Of a stretch of DNA of 64,000 nucleotides, positions 50,336 through 58,923 are shown piece by piece. The stretch covers positions 1 to 64,000 of the forward strand of contig JANVYQ010000006.1 in assembly GCA_030059675.1 (NCBI GenBank), written 5' to 3'. A program made the position numbers and the translations under genes. This DNA comes from Candidatus Pelearchaeum maunauluense (GTDB lineage Archaea > Thermoproteota > Nitrososphaeria_A > Caldarchaeales > Caldarchaeaceae). Under the pieces are notes generated by a model that saw nothing but the letters and a program-made list of their open reading frames with translations, was not told where the DNA came from and searched no databases. Within the stretch, counting starts at the first letter, position 1. Each line of letters begins with the position of its first letter.

Positions 50336-51559
50336 ATGGGCAAAATAGTTGTAGTGAAGTTTGGTGGTTCTGTCCTCTCCGATGAGCGAAGCATAGAACG
50401 CGCAGCTAGGTGGTTGAAGGGTCTCCGTGATAAGGGCTTAAGCCCTGTTGTCGTCGTTTCGGCTCTACGCGGCGTAACTGATGAGCTACTTAAGACAGCA
50501 CAGCGCCTAAACCCCGAAGCCCCACCTGAGCTCATGGATGAAGTACTCGCCATGGGCGAGAGAACCAGCGCGAGGCTCTTCGCATTAGCCCTAACCAGAG
50601 AAGGCGTGGACGCCCTCGTGGTAGACCCAGACTCTACGCTATGGCCTGTTATAACCGACGAGAAACACCTAGACGCTACGCCTATACTGGACGAATGCAG
50701 GAGAAAAGCCTCCGAGGGTCTTCTGCCAGAGATTGCGGCAGGTAGGGTTCCAGTGGTCTGCGGCTACATAGGGGTATCCAAGACTGGGCGTATAACCACG
50801 CTGGGACGTGGGGGAAGCGACACTACAGCGGTTCTCCTAGCCAACTGTCTAGATGCCGAGGAGGTCGTCTTGGTGAAAGATGTGGGCGGGATACATTCGG
50901 CAGACCCGCGGAAGACACGAGAAGCCGAGGTGATAGAAACCATGAGCGCCTCTGAGGTTCTCCAGCTAACCACCGGTGGCGCCAAGGTGCTCCACGCAAA
51001 AGCGCTACGCTATATGAATGACAGTATGAGAATACGGGTAGGGACTCTTGAATCCCTTGAAGAAGGCGGGACGCTCATAACAGCTTCAGGTATGCCAAAA
51101 CTGGAGGTGGTGGCTACCCACGATAACGTGACGATGGTTACTATAATTGGTAAGGATATGGGAGAGCCTTCGAAATTGGCGAAAATGGTGGAAGCCCTCG
51201 TGGAGGCTGACGCGAACCTTTTGGCAGCGTCAATAGAGGAGAACTCGCTAATAATATACTTGGATGGTGATGGTGATGTGGTGGAGAAACTGCATGACCT
51301 TCTCGTATCCAGCAGGCTTGGGAAGGCGATAAGCCACTTCCCAAACCTCAGTATGATAAAAGTTTCAGGAACCATGCTGGAGACAAGCCCAGGCGTCATT
51401 CACAAGATAACACAACCCCTAGCAGCGCAGGCGATAAATGTCTATGGCCTTGTTACGATAAGCTCTTCTGTCCGCCTTTTCGTCTCGTCCAAAGAAGCCT
51501 CAAAGGCTATTAACTTGATACGTGACGGGTTGAGGGAGGTAGTGGATGAAGCAGCTTAA
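50336..51559 (+). CDS. lysC: Aspartate kinase
   Basis: This 407-residue kinase phosphorylates aspartate, the entry to Thr, Met, Lys and, in this organism, aromatic amino acids. The start is ATG 50336 with GGGGGGTG just before it; the open frame running back to 50297 covers the leader and is rejected. Seen are IVVVKFGGSVLSDERSI at the N-terminus, LARLFALALTREGV, GRGGSDTTAVLLANCL near residue 160, DPRKTREAEVIETMSASEVLQL near 190 and two C-terminal ACT regions (VTIIGKDMGEPSKLAKMVEAL; IKVSGTMLETSPGVIHKI) for feedback control. It overlaps asd by 14 bases and begins the operon. Confidence 0.95.
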   Translation: MGKIVVVKFGGSVLSDERSIERAARWLKGLRDKGLSPVVVVSALRGVTDELLKTAQRLNPEAPPELMDEVLAMGERTSARLFALALTREGVDALVVDPDSTLWPVITDEKHLDATPILDECRRKASEGLLPEIAAGRVPVVCGYIGVSKTGRITTLGRGGSDTTAVLLANCLDAEEVVLVKDVGGIHSADPRKTREAEVIETMSASEVLQLTTGGAKVLHAKALRYMNDSMRIRVGTLESLEEGGTLITASGMPKLEVVATHDNVTMVTIIGKDMGEPSKLAKMVEALVEADANLLAASIEENSLIIYLDGDGDVVEKLHDLLVSSRLGKAISHFPNLSMIKVSGTMLETSPGVIHKITQPLAAQAINVYGLVTISSSVRLFVSSKEASKAINLIRDGLREVVDEAA

Positions 51560-52601
51560 GGTAGCTATACTGGGAGCAACTGGGCTGGTGGGCCAGCACT
51601 ACATAAAACTGCTAGCGCGGCACCCTTGGTTTAAGATAGCGACACTTACGGGCAAGGAGTCTGTAGGCAAGAAGTATGCGGAAGCTGTCAGAGGCGAGGC
51701 TCCAGACCCGCCTAAGGAGATAGCCGAGATGGAGGTAGTTCCCACAGAGCCAAAGTATGTTGATGCTGATTTTGTATTCTCCTGTCTCCCTACTGAGGCT
51801 GCTCGTGAGGCTGAGCCGAGTTTTGCGAAGGCAGGCTTCCCAGTGGTAAGTGACGCCTCGGCGCATAGGATGGATGATGATGTGCCGCTCATAATACCAG
51901 AGGTTAATCCAGGGCATCTGAAGCTGGTGGAAGCCCAGAGAAAAAGACGTGGCTGGGATGGCTTTATAGTAACAACGCCAAACTGCACTACCGTAGGGCT
52001 TGCGCTAACCCTATACCCGCTCCACAAGACGTATAACATCAGAAAAGCCGTTGTAACCACCATGCAGGCAGTATCTGGCGCAGGCTATCCGGGGGTTCCC
52101 TCGCTCTCAATAATGGGAAACGTCATACCATACATATCTGGCGAGGAAAAGAAGGTGGAGGTAGAAACCCTAAAGATACTCGGAAACCTTGAGAACAGTA
52201 TAGTAAAACCTGCCTCGCTGGAAATAGAAACTACATGCACACGCGTTCCTACGATAGATGGGCATCTTGAGTCTCTGCATATAGAGGCGGAGCGGCCAAT
52301 AAACGTGGATGAAGCCAAATCCGTCTTGGCCGAGTTTACTTCCGTGCCGCAGGAGCTTAACTTACCAACCGCTCCGCGTAGGCCGATAATCGTGAGGGAG
52401 GAGCAGGACAGGCCGCAGCCTAGGATAGATGCCGACGCAGGGACAGTGCCAGGGATGAGCGTTACGGTAGGCAGGGTAAGGCAGGGAAAGAGGCCGACAA
52501 CTCTTAACCTTCTGCTCCTGAGCCACAACTTAATACGAGGCGCCGCAGGCGTCGCTATACTCACGGCAGAACTAGCGCATCATTACGGGATGCTGAGGTG
52601 A
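51546..52601 (+). CDS. asd: Aspartate-semialdehyde dehydrogenase
   Basis: This 351-residue NADP enzyme reduces aspartyl phosphate to aspartate semialdehyde. Seen are the nucleotide-binding ILGATGLVGQHYIKLLARHPWF at the N-terminus, VFSCLPTEAAREAEPSFAKAGFPVVSDASAHRMDDDVPLIIPEVNPGHL near 75-122, the catalytic Cys in TPNCTTVGLAL near 142 and TCTRVPTIDGHLESLHIEAE near 225. This is the archaeal/fungal type. Its product feeds the next enzyme directly as well as Thr synthesis. Confidence 0.96.
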   Translation: MKQLKVAILGATGLVGQHYIKLLARHPWFKIATLTGKESVGKKYAEAVRGEAPDPPKEIAEMEVVPTEPKYVDADFVFSCLPTEAAREAEPSFAKAGFPVVSDASAHRMDDDVPLIIPEVNPGHLKLVEAQRKRRGWDGFIVTTPNCTTVGLALTLYPLHKTYNIRKAVVTTMQAVSGAGYPGVPSLSIMGNVIPYISGEEKKVEVETLKILGNLENSIVKPASLEIETTCTRVPTIDGHLESLHIEAERPINVDEAKSVLAEFTSVPQELNLPTAPRRPIIVREEQDRPQPRIDADAGTVPGMSVTVGRVRQGKRPTTLNLLLLSHNLIRGAAGVAILTAELAHHYGMLR

Positions 52602-52610
52602 ACTAATGCT

Positions 52611-53393
52611 ATGGTCTTCGGAAAACAGGTTCGCCTAGCAAGAATAACCGAGAACGGCAGAATGCTCTGCATACCCATGGACCACGGCGTAAGTGAAGGT
52701 CCTATTGCCGGTCTTGAGAATATCCATGATATGATGTTTATGCTTGAGGATGCGGGTGTAACGGCTCTACTCGCGCATAAGGGGGTCTTTAGAACGCTTC
52801 CACGTCCCCTAAAGGTTGGAGCAATAATGCATATGTCGGCTAGCACGAAGCTCAGCAGTAAGCCCAACTGGAAAGTCCAGGTGGCGTCAATAGAGGAGGC
52901 AATAAGACTGGGCGTTGACGCTGTTTCGGTCCATGTAAATATAGGAGGCGAGGATGATGCTGATATGTTATCCACGCTGGGGAGAATCGCGGATGTTTGC
53001 GACGACTTACAGATACCTTTTATCGCTATGATGTATCCGCGTGGCCCTAATATCAAGGATGATCGCGATCCTTCTGCGATAGCGCATGTGGCTCGAGTGG
53101 GAGCGGAGCTGGGGGCAGACATCGTAAAGACACCCATGCCGTCGGCTGAGCCTGATGAGATTAGGAAAGTCGTCAGGAGCTGCCCTGTACCTGTGGTGGC
53201 TGCTGGCGGGCCAAAGATGGAGCGCGACGAGGATGTTCTAAGGCTAGCGTGGGCGGTTATCCAAGGCGGCGGCATGGGAATAACCTTCGGTAGAAACGTC
53301 TTCCAACACAGCAGGCCGCGGCAGATTGTAAAGGCGCTCCGCGAGGTTATCTTCAACGGCAAGAAGCCTGAGGAGGCTTTACAAGTGGTATGA
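52611..53393 (+). CDS. 2-amino-3,7-dideoxy-D-threo-hept-6-ulosonate synthase (ADH synthase)
   Basis: This 260-residue DhnA-type class I aldolase condenses aspartate semialdehyde with a sugar phosphate derivative (6-deoxy-5-ketofructose-1-phosphate) to start the archaeal shikimate route, replacing DAHP synthase. Seen are GRMLCIPMDHGVSEGPIAGLENI near residue 16, LLAHKGVFRTLPRP near 58, AVSVHVNIGGEDDADML near 103, Schiff-base Lys in GADIVKTPMP near 170 and VVAAGGPKMERDEDVLRLAWAVIQGGGMGITFGRNVFQH near 195. Length and motifs match methanogen ADH synthase. It follows asd by nine bases, next to the enzyme supplying its substrate. Confidence 0.93.
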   Translation: MVFGKQVRLARITENGRMLCIPMDHGVSEGPIAGLENIHDMMFMLEDAGVTALLAHKGVFRTLPRPLKVGAIMHMSASTKLSSKPNWKVQVASIEEAIRLGVDAVSVHVNIGGEDDADMLSTLGRIADVCDDLQIPFIAMMYPRGPNIKDDRDPSAIAHVARVGAELGADIVKTPMPSAEPDEIRKVVRSCPVPVVAAGGPKMERDEDVLRLAWAVIQGGGMGITFGRNVFQHSRPRQIVKALREVIFNGKKPEEALQVV

Positions 53394-54409
53394 AGCGGGT
53401 AATTATAGCGTTCAATAAATGGGATGAGCAGCTCGTACAGAAGGCAGCGAGGCTGGGGTTTAGGGAGTTTCTGGCCGAAAATCCAGAACAAGCACCGAGA
53501 GATGCTATAATCTATCTGGAGGAGTCTGGGAAGCGTCTCAAGCTAGCTGCAGATGGTAAGAGGGTGGAGGTTCCAGTTGTGCATGTAAAGACGCCCACCG
53601 ACCTTGAGCGTGTGGTTGAGCTGGGCAGGGCTGGGGCTGGAGAGGTGCATGTTAGGGCTGGAGACTGGAAGATAATTCCTCTGGAGAACCTTATCGCTAT
53701 GAAGCGTGGGCTTAAGATAGACGTGATAGCTGAGGCTGGCTCGCCCTCTGAGGCTGAGCTCATGTTTGGGATACTTGAACAGGGTGTTGATGGTGTAGTG
53801 GTGAGGGTAGCAAACGCGGGTGAGTTGGAGCTGATTAATGACGTGGCCAAAGCACCGACAAGCCTCAGACTTGACGAGGCGGTGGTGGAAGAGATAAAGG
53901 ATGTAGGGATGGGTGATAGGGTATGCGTGGATACTGTTGCTGTTCTTGAGTATGGTGAGGGGCTTCTAGTGGGAAGCATGGCGCGCATGTTCTTCCTAAT
54001 ACATAACGAGTCGGTAGGCTCTGCATTTACGTCGCCGAGGCCGTTTAGAGTAAATGCTGGCGCTGTCCATAGCTATGTCCTTATGCCAGATGGTAAGACG
54101 AAGTATCTCTCTGAGATAGGTGCGGGTGATAGGGTGTTGGTGGTCAGCAGTAAGGGGAAGACACGCATAGCTGCTGTAGGGAGGGCGAAGGTTGAGCGCA
54201 GGCCTATGCGGCTCGTAAGAGCGCGGATAGGAGAGAGCTGGGGAGCGGTAACAGTCCAGAACGCAGAGACCATAAGATTCGTAACACCAGACCATAAGCT
54301 CATATCTGTAACCGAGCTAAAGGAAGGAGATAGAATACTCTGCCACATGGCACCTGAGAAAGCGAGGCACTTTGGAATGGCTGTAGATGAGATGATTATA
54401 GAGCGTTGA
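53390..54409 (+). CDS. 3-dehydroquinate synthase II
   Basis: This 339-residue enzyme oxidatively deaminates and cyclises the ADH synthase product to 3-dehydroquinate using NAD; it is unrelated to bacterial AroB. Seen are KRVIIAFNKWDEQLVQKAARLGF at the start, EAGSPSEAELMFGILEQGVDGVVVR near 118, GDRVCVDTVAVLEYGEGLLVGSMARMFFLIHNESVGSAFTSPRPFRVNAGAVHSYVLMPDGKTKYLSEIGAGDRVLVV near 175-255, which is diagnostic. ATGA overlap couples it to ADH synthase. Confidence 0.94.
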   Translation: MKRVIIAFNKWDEQLVQKAARLGFREFLAENPEQAPRDAIIYLEESGKRLKLAADGKRVEVPVVHVKTPTDLERVVELGRAGAGEVHVRAGDWKIIPLENLIAMKRGLKIDVIAEAGSPSEAELMFGILEQGVDGVVVRVANAGELELINDVAKAPTSLRLDEAVVEEIKDVGMGDRVCVDTVAVLEYGEGLLVGSMARMFFLIHNESVGSAFTSPRPFRVNAGAVHSYVLMPDGKTKYLSEIGAGDRVLVVSSKGKTRIAAVGRAKVERRPMRLVRARIGESWGAVTVQNAETIRFVTPDHKLISVTELKEGDRILCHMAPEKARHFGMAVDEMIIER

Positions 54410-54412
54410 AGA

Positions 54413-55096
54413 ATGAAGACAAGACTCTGTGTATCAACCTACGGTAATGATGTCGGAGAGCTGTCGCATAGGATAGGCGAAGCCCTAGACGCTGGCGCCG
54501 AGCTGGTTGAGGCAAGGCTTGACTACCTAAAACTAATAGAGCCAGAGACGCTGGTAAGAGTTCTCAAACCATATGCTGACAAGCTCATAATAACTCTTAG
54601 ACCAAAAAACCAAGGAGGACTATACGTTGGAGACGAAGCCCATAGAGTATCAATGCTCACTAAGCTATGTAGAATATCGCCAGCTTATGTTGATGTGGAA
54701 CTTAATGCGGCAACTCCAACTCTCATAGATAGCATAAAGCGAGAAAATGTGAAAATAATAATCTCTTGGCACGACTATACTAGAACACCTGAGCAGGATT
54801 TTCTAAGGAACCTCTGTGAGAAGGCTCTCACTATGGGTGATGTCGCCAAAATAGTTACGCTCTCAAGTTGTGAAGAAGATAATCTACGTGTGGTTAAGCT
54901 ATACGCCTACTATCCGCCTGAGCGTTTAGTGGCTTTCTGCATGGGTGAATCTGGCAGAGTAACGCGCTTGCTGGCGGTGTGCGCTGGAGCGCCTATCATG
55001 TATGTGTCTCTTGGAGGGAGAGCCACGGCGGCGGGGCAGATTGAGCTGGAAGAGATGAGGAGGCTCAGAGGCTGGGCGCTGGTGAAGAAGGCATGA
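54413..55096 (+). CDS. aroD: 3-dehydroquinate dehydratase, type I
   Basis: This 227-residue type I enzyme makes 3-dehydroshikimate through a Schiff base. Seen are ELVEARLDYLKL near residue 33 (the E-x-R-x-D substrate motif), LIITLRPKNQGG near 60, His in IISWHDYTRTPEQDF near 122 and the Schiff-base Lys in GDVAKIVTLSSCEEDNLRV near 146. The C-terminus has YVSLGGRATAAGQIELEEMRRL. It starts three bases after the previous stop and overlaps aroE by four bases. Confidence 0.95.
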   Translation: MKTRLCVSTYGNDVGELSHRIGEALDAGAELVEARLDYLKLIEPETLVRVLKPYADKLIITLRPKNQGGLYVGDEAHRVSMLTKLCRISPAYVDVELNAATPTLIDSIKRENVKIIISWHDYTRTPEQDFLRNLCEKALTMGDVAKIVTLSSCEEDNLRVVKLYAYYPPERLVAFCMGESGRVTRLLAVCAGAPIMYVSLGGRATAAGQIELEEMRRLRGWALVKKA

Positions 55097-55947
55097 AGAA
55101 TAGGGGAAAGATATACGGTGTTATTGGAGACCCTATAGAGCACTCAGTATCGCCAGCCATGTTTAACGCGGTCTTCAGAGAAGCTGGCCTATGGGATAGC
55201 ATATACACAGCCATACGCGTAGCGAGTAATGAACTCCAGCAGCTCGTCAGAGCAATTCGTCTCCTTCCTTTTGGAGGAATTAACGTAACAATACCCCATA
55301 AAGTCAGTATTATGCGTTATCTAGACCTGCTTGACGAGTCTGCAGAAGAAGTGGGGGCTGTTAATACCGTGCATGTGGCTGGTGAGGAGCTGGTTGGCTA
55401 TAATACGGATATGTTGGCCGTCATGAGAGTACTTAAGCAGTTTAAACGCGCTGGAGACGGGGCTGTTGTTCTTGGATGCGGAGGTGCCGCCAGAGCCGCC
55501 GCCATAGCGCTCAGAGAACTATCCATCAATAAACAGACCTTCGTTGGCAGAAGTAGGAAAAGAATGCGGGAGATGAAGAGATTCACCGCAAGTCGCGGGA
55601 TTGACGCAGAAATCATAAGCTTTCAAGATTCCAAACTAAACAGCGTCCTTGAAAAAAGTAGTGTTATAATAAATGCAACACCAGTAGGAATGTATCCAAA
55701 TGTTAAGAGCACACCTATATATTCCTCGTTAATACCGCGCGGTGCTGTCGTATTTGATATGGTCTATAATCCAGAGGAGACTATGCTACTCAGAGCTGCC
55801 AAGCGAAGGGGAGCGCGTATAATCGGTGGGTTGGAGATGCTGGTGACGCAAGCTGAGGAAGCTTACCGTATATGGTTTGGTAGCCGCGCGCCGCGTGATA
55901 TTATGATGAGGGCTGCACGGAACGAGTTGAGGAGGTTTAAGAAGTGA
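55093..55947 (+). CDS. aroE: Shikimate dehydrogenase
   Basis: This 284-residue NADP enzyme reduces 3-dehydroshikimate to shikimate. Seen are YGVIGDPIEHSVSPAMFNAVFREAGL near residue 7, the catalytic Lys in GINVTIPHKVSIMRYLD near 58, VGAVNTVHVAGEELVGYNTD near 88, the Rossmann loop VLGCGGAARAAAIAL near 122, NATPVGMYPN near 185 and GGLEMLVTQAEEAYRIWFG near 245. All key residues are present. Overlaps (ATGA, GTGA) join it to aroD and the kinase gene. Confidence 0.96.
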   Translation: MKNRGKIYGVIGDPIEHSVSPAMFNAVFREAGLWDSIYTAIRVASNELQQLVRAIRLLPFGGINVTIPHKVSIMRYLDLLDESAEEVGAVNTVHVAGEELVGYNTDMLAVMRVLKQFKRAGDGAVVLGCGGAARAAAIALRELSINKQTFVGRSRKRMREMKRFTASRGIDAEIISFQDSKLNSVLEKSSVIINATPVGMYPNVKSTPIYSSLIPRGAVVFDMVYNPEETMLLRAAKRRGARIIGGLEMLVTQAEEAYRIWFGSRAPRDIMMRAARNELRRFKK

Positions 55948-56813
55948 AAGGCTACGCAAAAGCTTTTGGCGCTGTATCAATAGTTAATGCAATAGCAGCA
56001 GGCCGCGGGTCGGCTTTAGGAATAGACCTATACACCGAAGCTAGTGTGGAGATAACCAATAAAACTCAAGACATAATTTTAAAGTCTGAGAATAATATTG
56101 GAGATTCTTCTCTTACGCGTGAAGTTTTTAGAATTATCGCCGAGAGGATAGGCTTGGCGGATGTTGGAGCGCTGATAAGAACCTCCTCCAACATCCCTGT
56201 AGCTGTGGGGCTTAAGAGTTCCAGCTCCTCGGCAGTAGCTATTGCTTGCGCAGTTCTTGACGCTGCGAGAGCCAGGATGCAAGATGAGGAGCTCTTATCC
56301 CTGATAGCAGAGGCTTCCTTAAGGTCGGGGACATCAATTACAGGAGCTATGGATGACGCTGCTGCATGTATGCTTGGAGGGCTTGTAATAACCGATAACA
56401 TAGGTAGAAAGCTCTTAAAACGGGTTGAAATACACGACCGCCTCTATGCGGTTATACACATACCCGAGCAGCAAAGAATATTCACACGTGACTTTAGAAA
56501 AGAGTTGTTATACCCTGTGAAGAGGCTGGTTGAGGAGGCGTTTAGGCTTGCATTAGAGGATAGGTACTGGGATGCGATGACGCTAAACGGCCTGCTCCAC
56601 GCGGCGGCGCTCTCCATCCCAGTAGCACCAGCGTTAGCCGCGTTAAGAGCAGGCGCCTTGGGGGCTGGGCTATCTGGAACAGGCCCCGCAACAGCTGCGA
56701 TATGCACAACAGACAAACTAGATGCCGTTAGAGAAGCCATGGAAGAGTATGGTGGTATGGTAATAGTTGCTCAGGTGAGCAATAAACGTGCAATAATTGG
56801 TGGCGGGTTTTGA
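55944..56813 (+). CDS. aroK: Shikimate kinase, archaeal GHMP type
   Basis: This 289-residue kinase belongs to the GHMP superfamily, unrelated to bacterial AroK. Seen are GYAKAFGAVSIVNAIAAGRGSALGIDLYTEASVEI at the N-terminus, the ATP-binding PVAVGLKSSSSSAVAIACAVLDA near residue 88, SGTSITGAMDDAAACMLGGLVITDN near 127 and ALRAGALGAGLSGTGPATAAI near 235. The start is GTG 55944, overlapping aroE by four bases; TTG of the next gene overlaps its own stop, so the chain of coupling continues. Confidence 0.95.
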   Translation: MKGYAKAFGAVSIVNAIAAGRGSALGIDLYTEASVEITNKTQDIILKSENNIGDSSLTREVFRIIAERIGLADVGALIRTSSNIPVAVGLKSSSSSAVAIACAVLDAARARMQDEELLSLIAEASLRSGTSITGAMDDAAACMLGGLVITDNIGRKLLKRVEIHDRLYAVIHIPEQQRIFTRDFRKELLYPVKRLVEEAFRLALEDRYWDAMTLNGLLHAAALSIPVAPALAALRAGALGAGLSGTGPATAAICTTDKLDAVREAMEEYGGMVIVAQVSNKRAIIGGGF

Positions 56814-58096
56814 TAACTGAGATAAGAAGAACATGTATTGATGGCGAGATAACCGTACCACCTAGCAAAAGCTATACCCACAGAGCAGTAGCTTTGGCGC
56901 TGCTGGCAGAAGGCGAATCCTATATAGAACGGCCACTAATATCAACAGATACTGAAGCAACAATCCATGCAGCAAAACAGTTAGGAGCCAACATAAAGAT
57001 GAAAGATAACTTACTCGTTACTACTGGGCGTAAACGCCTAAGATGCCCCGAAGACGTTATAAACGCAGAGAACTCTGGAACAACGCTACGTTTCTTCACC
57101 GCCATAGCTGCCTTGGCTGAAGCAGGTTATACTATCATAACAGGCGACGAAAGCCTCAGACGACGGCCTATGGATGCTCTTTTGGGCGCTCTTACAAAGC
57201 TGGGAGTTAGCTGCTGGTCATCTAAGGGTGATGGAACTGCACCGATAATAGTTAGGGGAGGTGGTATAAGAGGTGGTGAGACCAGCATAATAGGCTGGCA
57301 GTCATCACAGTTCATCTCCGCAATACTCATAGCGGGACAGAGAGCAGATGGTATGATAACACTACGTGTGGGAGGTGAGCCAGTCTCCAAACCCTACATA
57401 GACGCAACAATCGCGATGATAGAGCGGTTTGAAGGATGTGTGGAGAGAAGCGGCTATACGCTCTACACTGTAGGGCATCAGAGAGAGCTTAAAGCAACTG
57501 AGTTTAGAGTCCCAGGAGACTTCAGCTCTGCTTCATTTCACGTAGCCGCGGCATACCTGTCTGACGGTAGCGTTATGCTAAAGGGTCTGGATAAGAATCT
57601 ACCCCAAGCTGACGCAGCTATTCTTGACATAGCGTCAAAGATGGGCGCTGATGTGAATTGGTTATCTGGTAAAGTAGTGGTTAAGGGAAGGGGTACTCGT
57701 AAGCCAATCGAGATAAAGCTACGCGACTCCCCTGACCTATTGCCAGTGGTCGCTGTAATGGCTGCAGCCACACCTGGAACCAGCACCTTAAGAGACGTTG
57801 CACACGCACGCCTCAAGGAGAGCGACAGAATACAGATGATAGCCAAAGAACTGACAAAGCTGGGCGTTAAAACTAAGATTCTCGAAGACGGCTTGGAAAT
57901 AACTGGGCTGGAACAACCCGAAGGAGGTGTAACGATAGACTCCCACAACGACCATAGGCTTTTCATGGCCTTTACCGTGCTTGGCCTAGCATGCAAGAGA
58001 GGACTACGAATAACTGGAGCAGAATCAGCTGGTGTCTCTTATCCAGGATTTATAAACGACCTAACTAAACTCGGCGCCGAAATCCGAACAATTTAG
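56810..58096 (+). CDS. aroA: 3-phosphoshikimate 1-carboxyvinyltransferase (EPSP synthase)
   Basis: This 428-residue enzyme adds enolpyruvate to shikimate 3-phosphate. Seen are VPPSKSYTHRAVALALLAEGES near residue 17, AENSGTTLRFFTAIAALA near 85, SSQFISAILIAGQRADG near 165, PDLLPVVAVMAAATPGTSTLRDVAHARLKESDRIQMIAKEL near 305-345 and IDSHNDHRLFMAFTVLGL near 380. The start is TTG 56810 in a four-base overlap. It is the last gene of the operon; chorismate synthase and chorismate mutase are not in the window. Confidence 0.96.
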   Translation: MITEIRRTCIDGEITVPPSKSYTHRAVALALLAEGESYIERPLISTDTEATIHAAKQLGANIKMKDNLLVTTGRKRLRCPEDVINAENSGTTLRFFTAIAALAEAGYTIITGDESLRRRPMDALLGALTKLGVSCWSSKGDGTAPIIVRGGGIRGGETSIIGWQSSQFISAILIAGQRADGMITLRVGGEPVSKPYIDATIAMIERFEGCVERSGYTLYTVGHQRELKATEFRVPGDFSSASFHVAAAYLSDGSVMLKGLDKNLPQADAAILDIASKMGADVNWLSGKVVVKGRGTRKPIEIKLRDSPDLLPVVAVMAAATPGTSTLRDVAHARLKESDRIQMIAKELTKLGVKTKILEDGLEITGLEQPEGGVTIDSHNDHRLFMAFTVLGLACKRGLRITGAESAGVSYPGFINDLTKLGAEIRTI

Positions 58097-58138
58097 GCTC
58101 AACTCTTATCCGTCCGCAAGCAACATGCTTAAAACAGC

Positions 58139-58387
58139 ATGGTGAAGCAGGCAGTAGTAGCAGATTATGACGATGCTGTAACAATAGCTAAACAATATGT
58201 TAAGGCAAGCTATAGGCGGGCATCAGATATACAGGTCAAACGTGCGTGGATGGAGCCTCATTGGGAGGAGGGGCTGTGGATAGTTGAGCTCTCGTTCAAA
58301 CATAGGCCTAAGCTGTTGTCAAGAGCTAAGCGCATTAAGCTGCGGCTGAGGATAGACCCTATATCAGGGGAGGTTAAGGGAGATTAA
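58139..58387 (+). CDS. Small hypothetical protein (82 residues)
   Basis: The product begins with a helix (DYDDAVTIAKQYVKASYRRASDIQV) followed by strands WMEPHWEEGLWIVELSFKHR and IKLRLRIDPISGEVKGD. The helix-then-sheet order with a GEV ending is like small PepSY-type modules, but no family is confidently recognised. It is soluble and basic. It starts 42 bases after the EPSP synthase stop and could be the end of that operon. The frame is protein-like and the ATG is well placed, so it is probably real. Confidence 0.55.
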   Translation: MVKQAVVADYDDAVTIAKQYVKASYRRASDIQVKRAWMEPHWEEGLWIVELSFKHRPKLLSRAKRIKLRLRIDPISGEVKGD

Positions 58388-58411
58388 GGATTTTAAAAGG
58401 AAGGTCGTAGG

Positions 58412-58522
58412 TTGCAAGTGGCTTATCTTGCTTCTTATCTTCTTATGTTAATTCCGCTAGGTTTGCGGGAGTTGCGGCTCCCTCTGCTTGCGGTTGGGCG
58501 CGCGGGTCTCCTATCTCCATAA
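58412..58522 (+). CDS. Possible small hydrophobic peptide
   Basis: A 36-codon frame from TTG 58412 to TAA 58522 encodes VAYLASYLLMLIPLGLRELRLPLLAVGRAG, largely hydrophobic, with AAGGAAGG a few bases upstream as a weak ribosome site. It lies alone in the gap between the 82-residue protein and the ATP synthase subunit. It may be a small membrane peptide or simply noncoding leader sequence. Confidence 0.22.
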   Translation: MQVAYLASYLLMLIPLGLRELRLPLLAVGRAGLLSP

Positions 58523-58526
58523 TTTG

Positions 58527-58537
58527 GATTTAAATAC
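58527..58537 (+). promoter_or_regulatory. TATA box of the ATP synthase K subunit gene
   Basis: GATTTAAATAC lies 41-51 bases before ATG 58578, with GAGGTTGAA as the ribosome site between. Confidence 0.5.
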
Positions 58538-58577
58538 TCCCTGAAACATTCTGCCAGCGTTTGAGGTTGAAAGTGTG

Positions 58578-58892
58578 ATGAGAGCGCGATACCTCCTCCC
58601 TCTTGGTCTGTTGATACTTGCGGCGTTTGCGCTTGTTCCAGCGAATGCGCAGGAGCAGCCTCAGCAGGCTGCCTTGACGGATTTCGGCTCTAAGGTTATG
58701 GCTGCTGCTATAGCCTTCTTCGGGGCAGCCATCGGAGCTGGCGTTGCTATAGGCCGCGCTGGTGCTGCCGCGATAGCAGCGGCTGTGGAGAGAGCGGAGG
58801 TCAGAACCTTTGCAATCGTCATAGTAGCTTTCGCAGAGGCTATCGCAATCTACGGCATAGTCATCGTGTTCTTCATACTGGGCGCTGGCTAG
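58578..58892 (+). CDS. atpK: A-type ATP synthase proteolipid, subunit K
   Basis: The 104-residue product is the membrane rotor subunit of the archaeal ATP synthase. It has a signal-like N-terminus (RYLLPLGLLILAAFALVPANA, probably cleaved near residue 22) and then two membrane helices: KVMAAAIAFFGAAIGAGVAIGRAGAAAI and FAIVIVAFAEAIAIYGIVIVFFILG. The ion-binding Glu is in FAEAIAIYG of the second helix. It is a single hairpin, giving one carboxylate per subunit. ATG 58578 is preferred over GTG 58575. The rest of the ATP synthase operon is not here, as is usual in Thermoproteota. Confidence 0.92.
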   Translation: MRARYLLPLGLLILAAFALVPANAQEQPQQAALTDFGSKVMAAAIAFFGAAIGAGVAIGRAGAAAIAAAVERAEVRTFAIVIVAFAEAIAIYGIVIVFFILGAG

Positions 58893-58923
58893 CAAAATTC
58901 CAACAGATATTTTTCATAAATTA

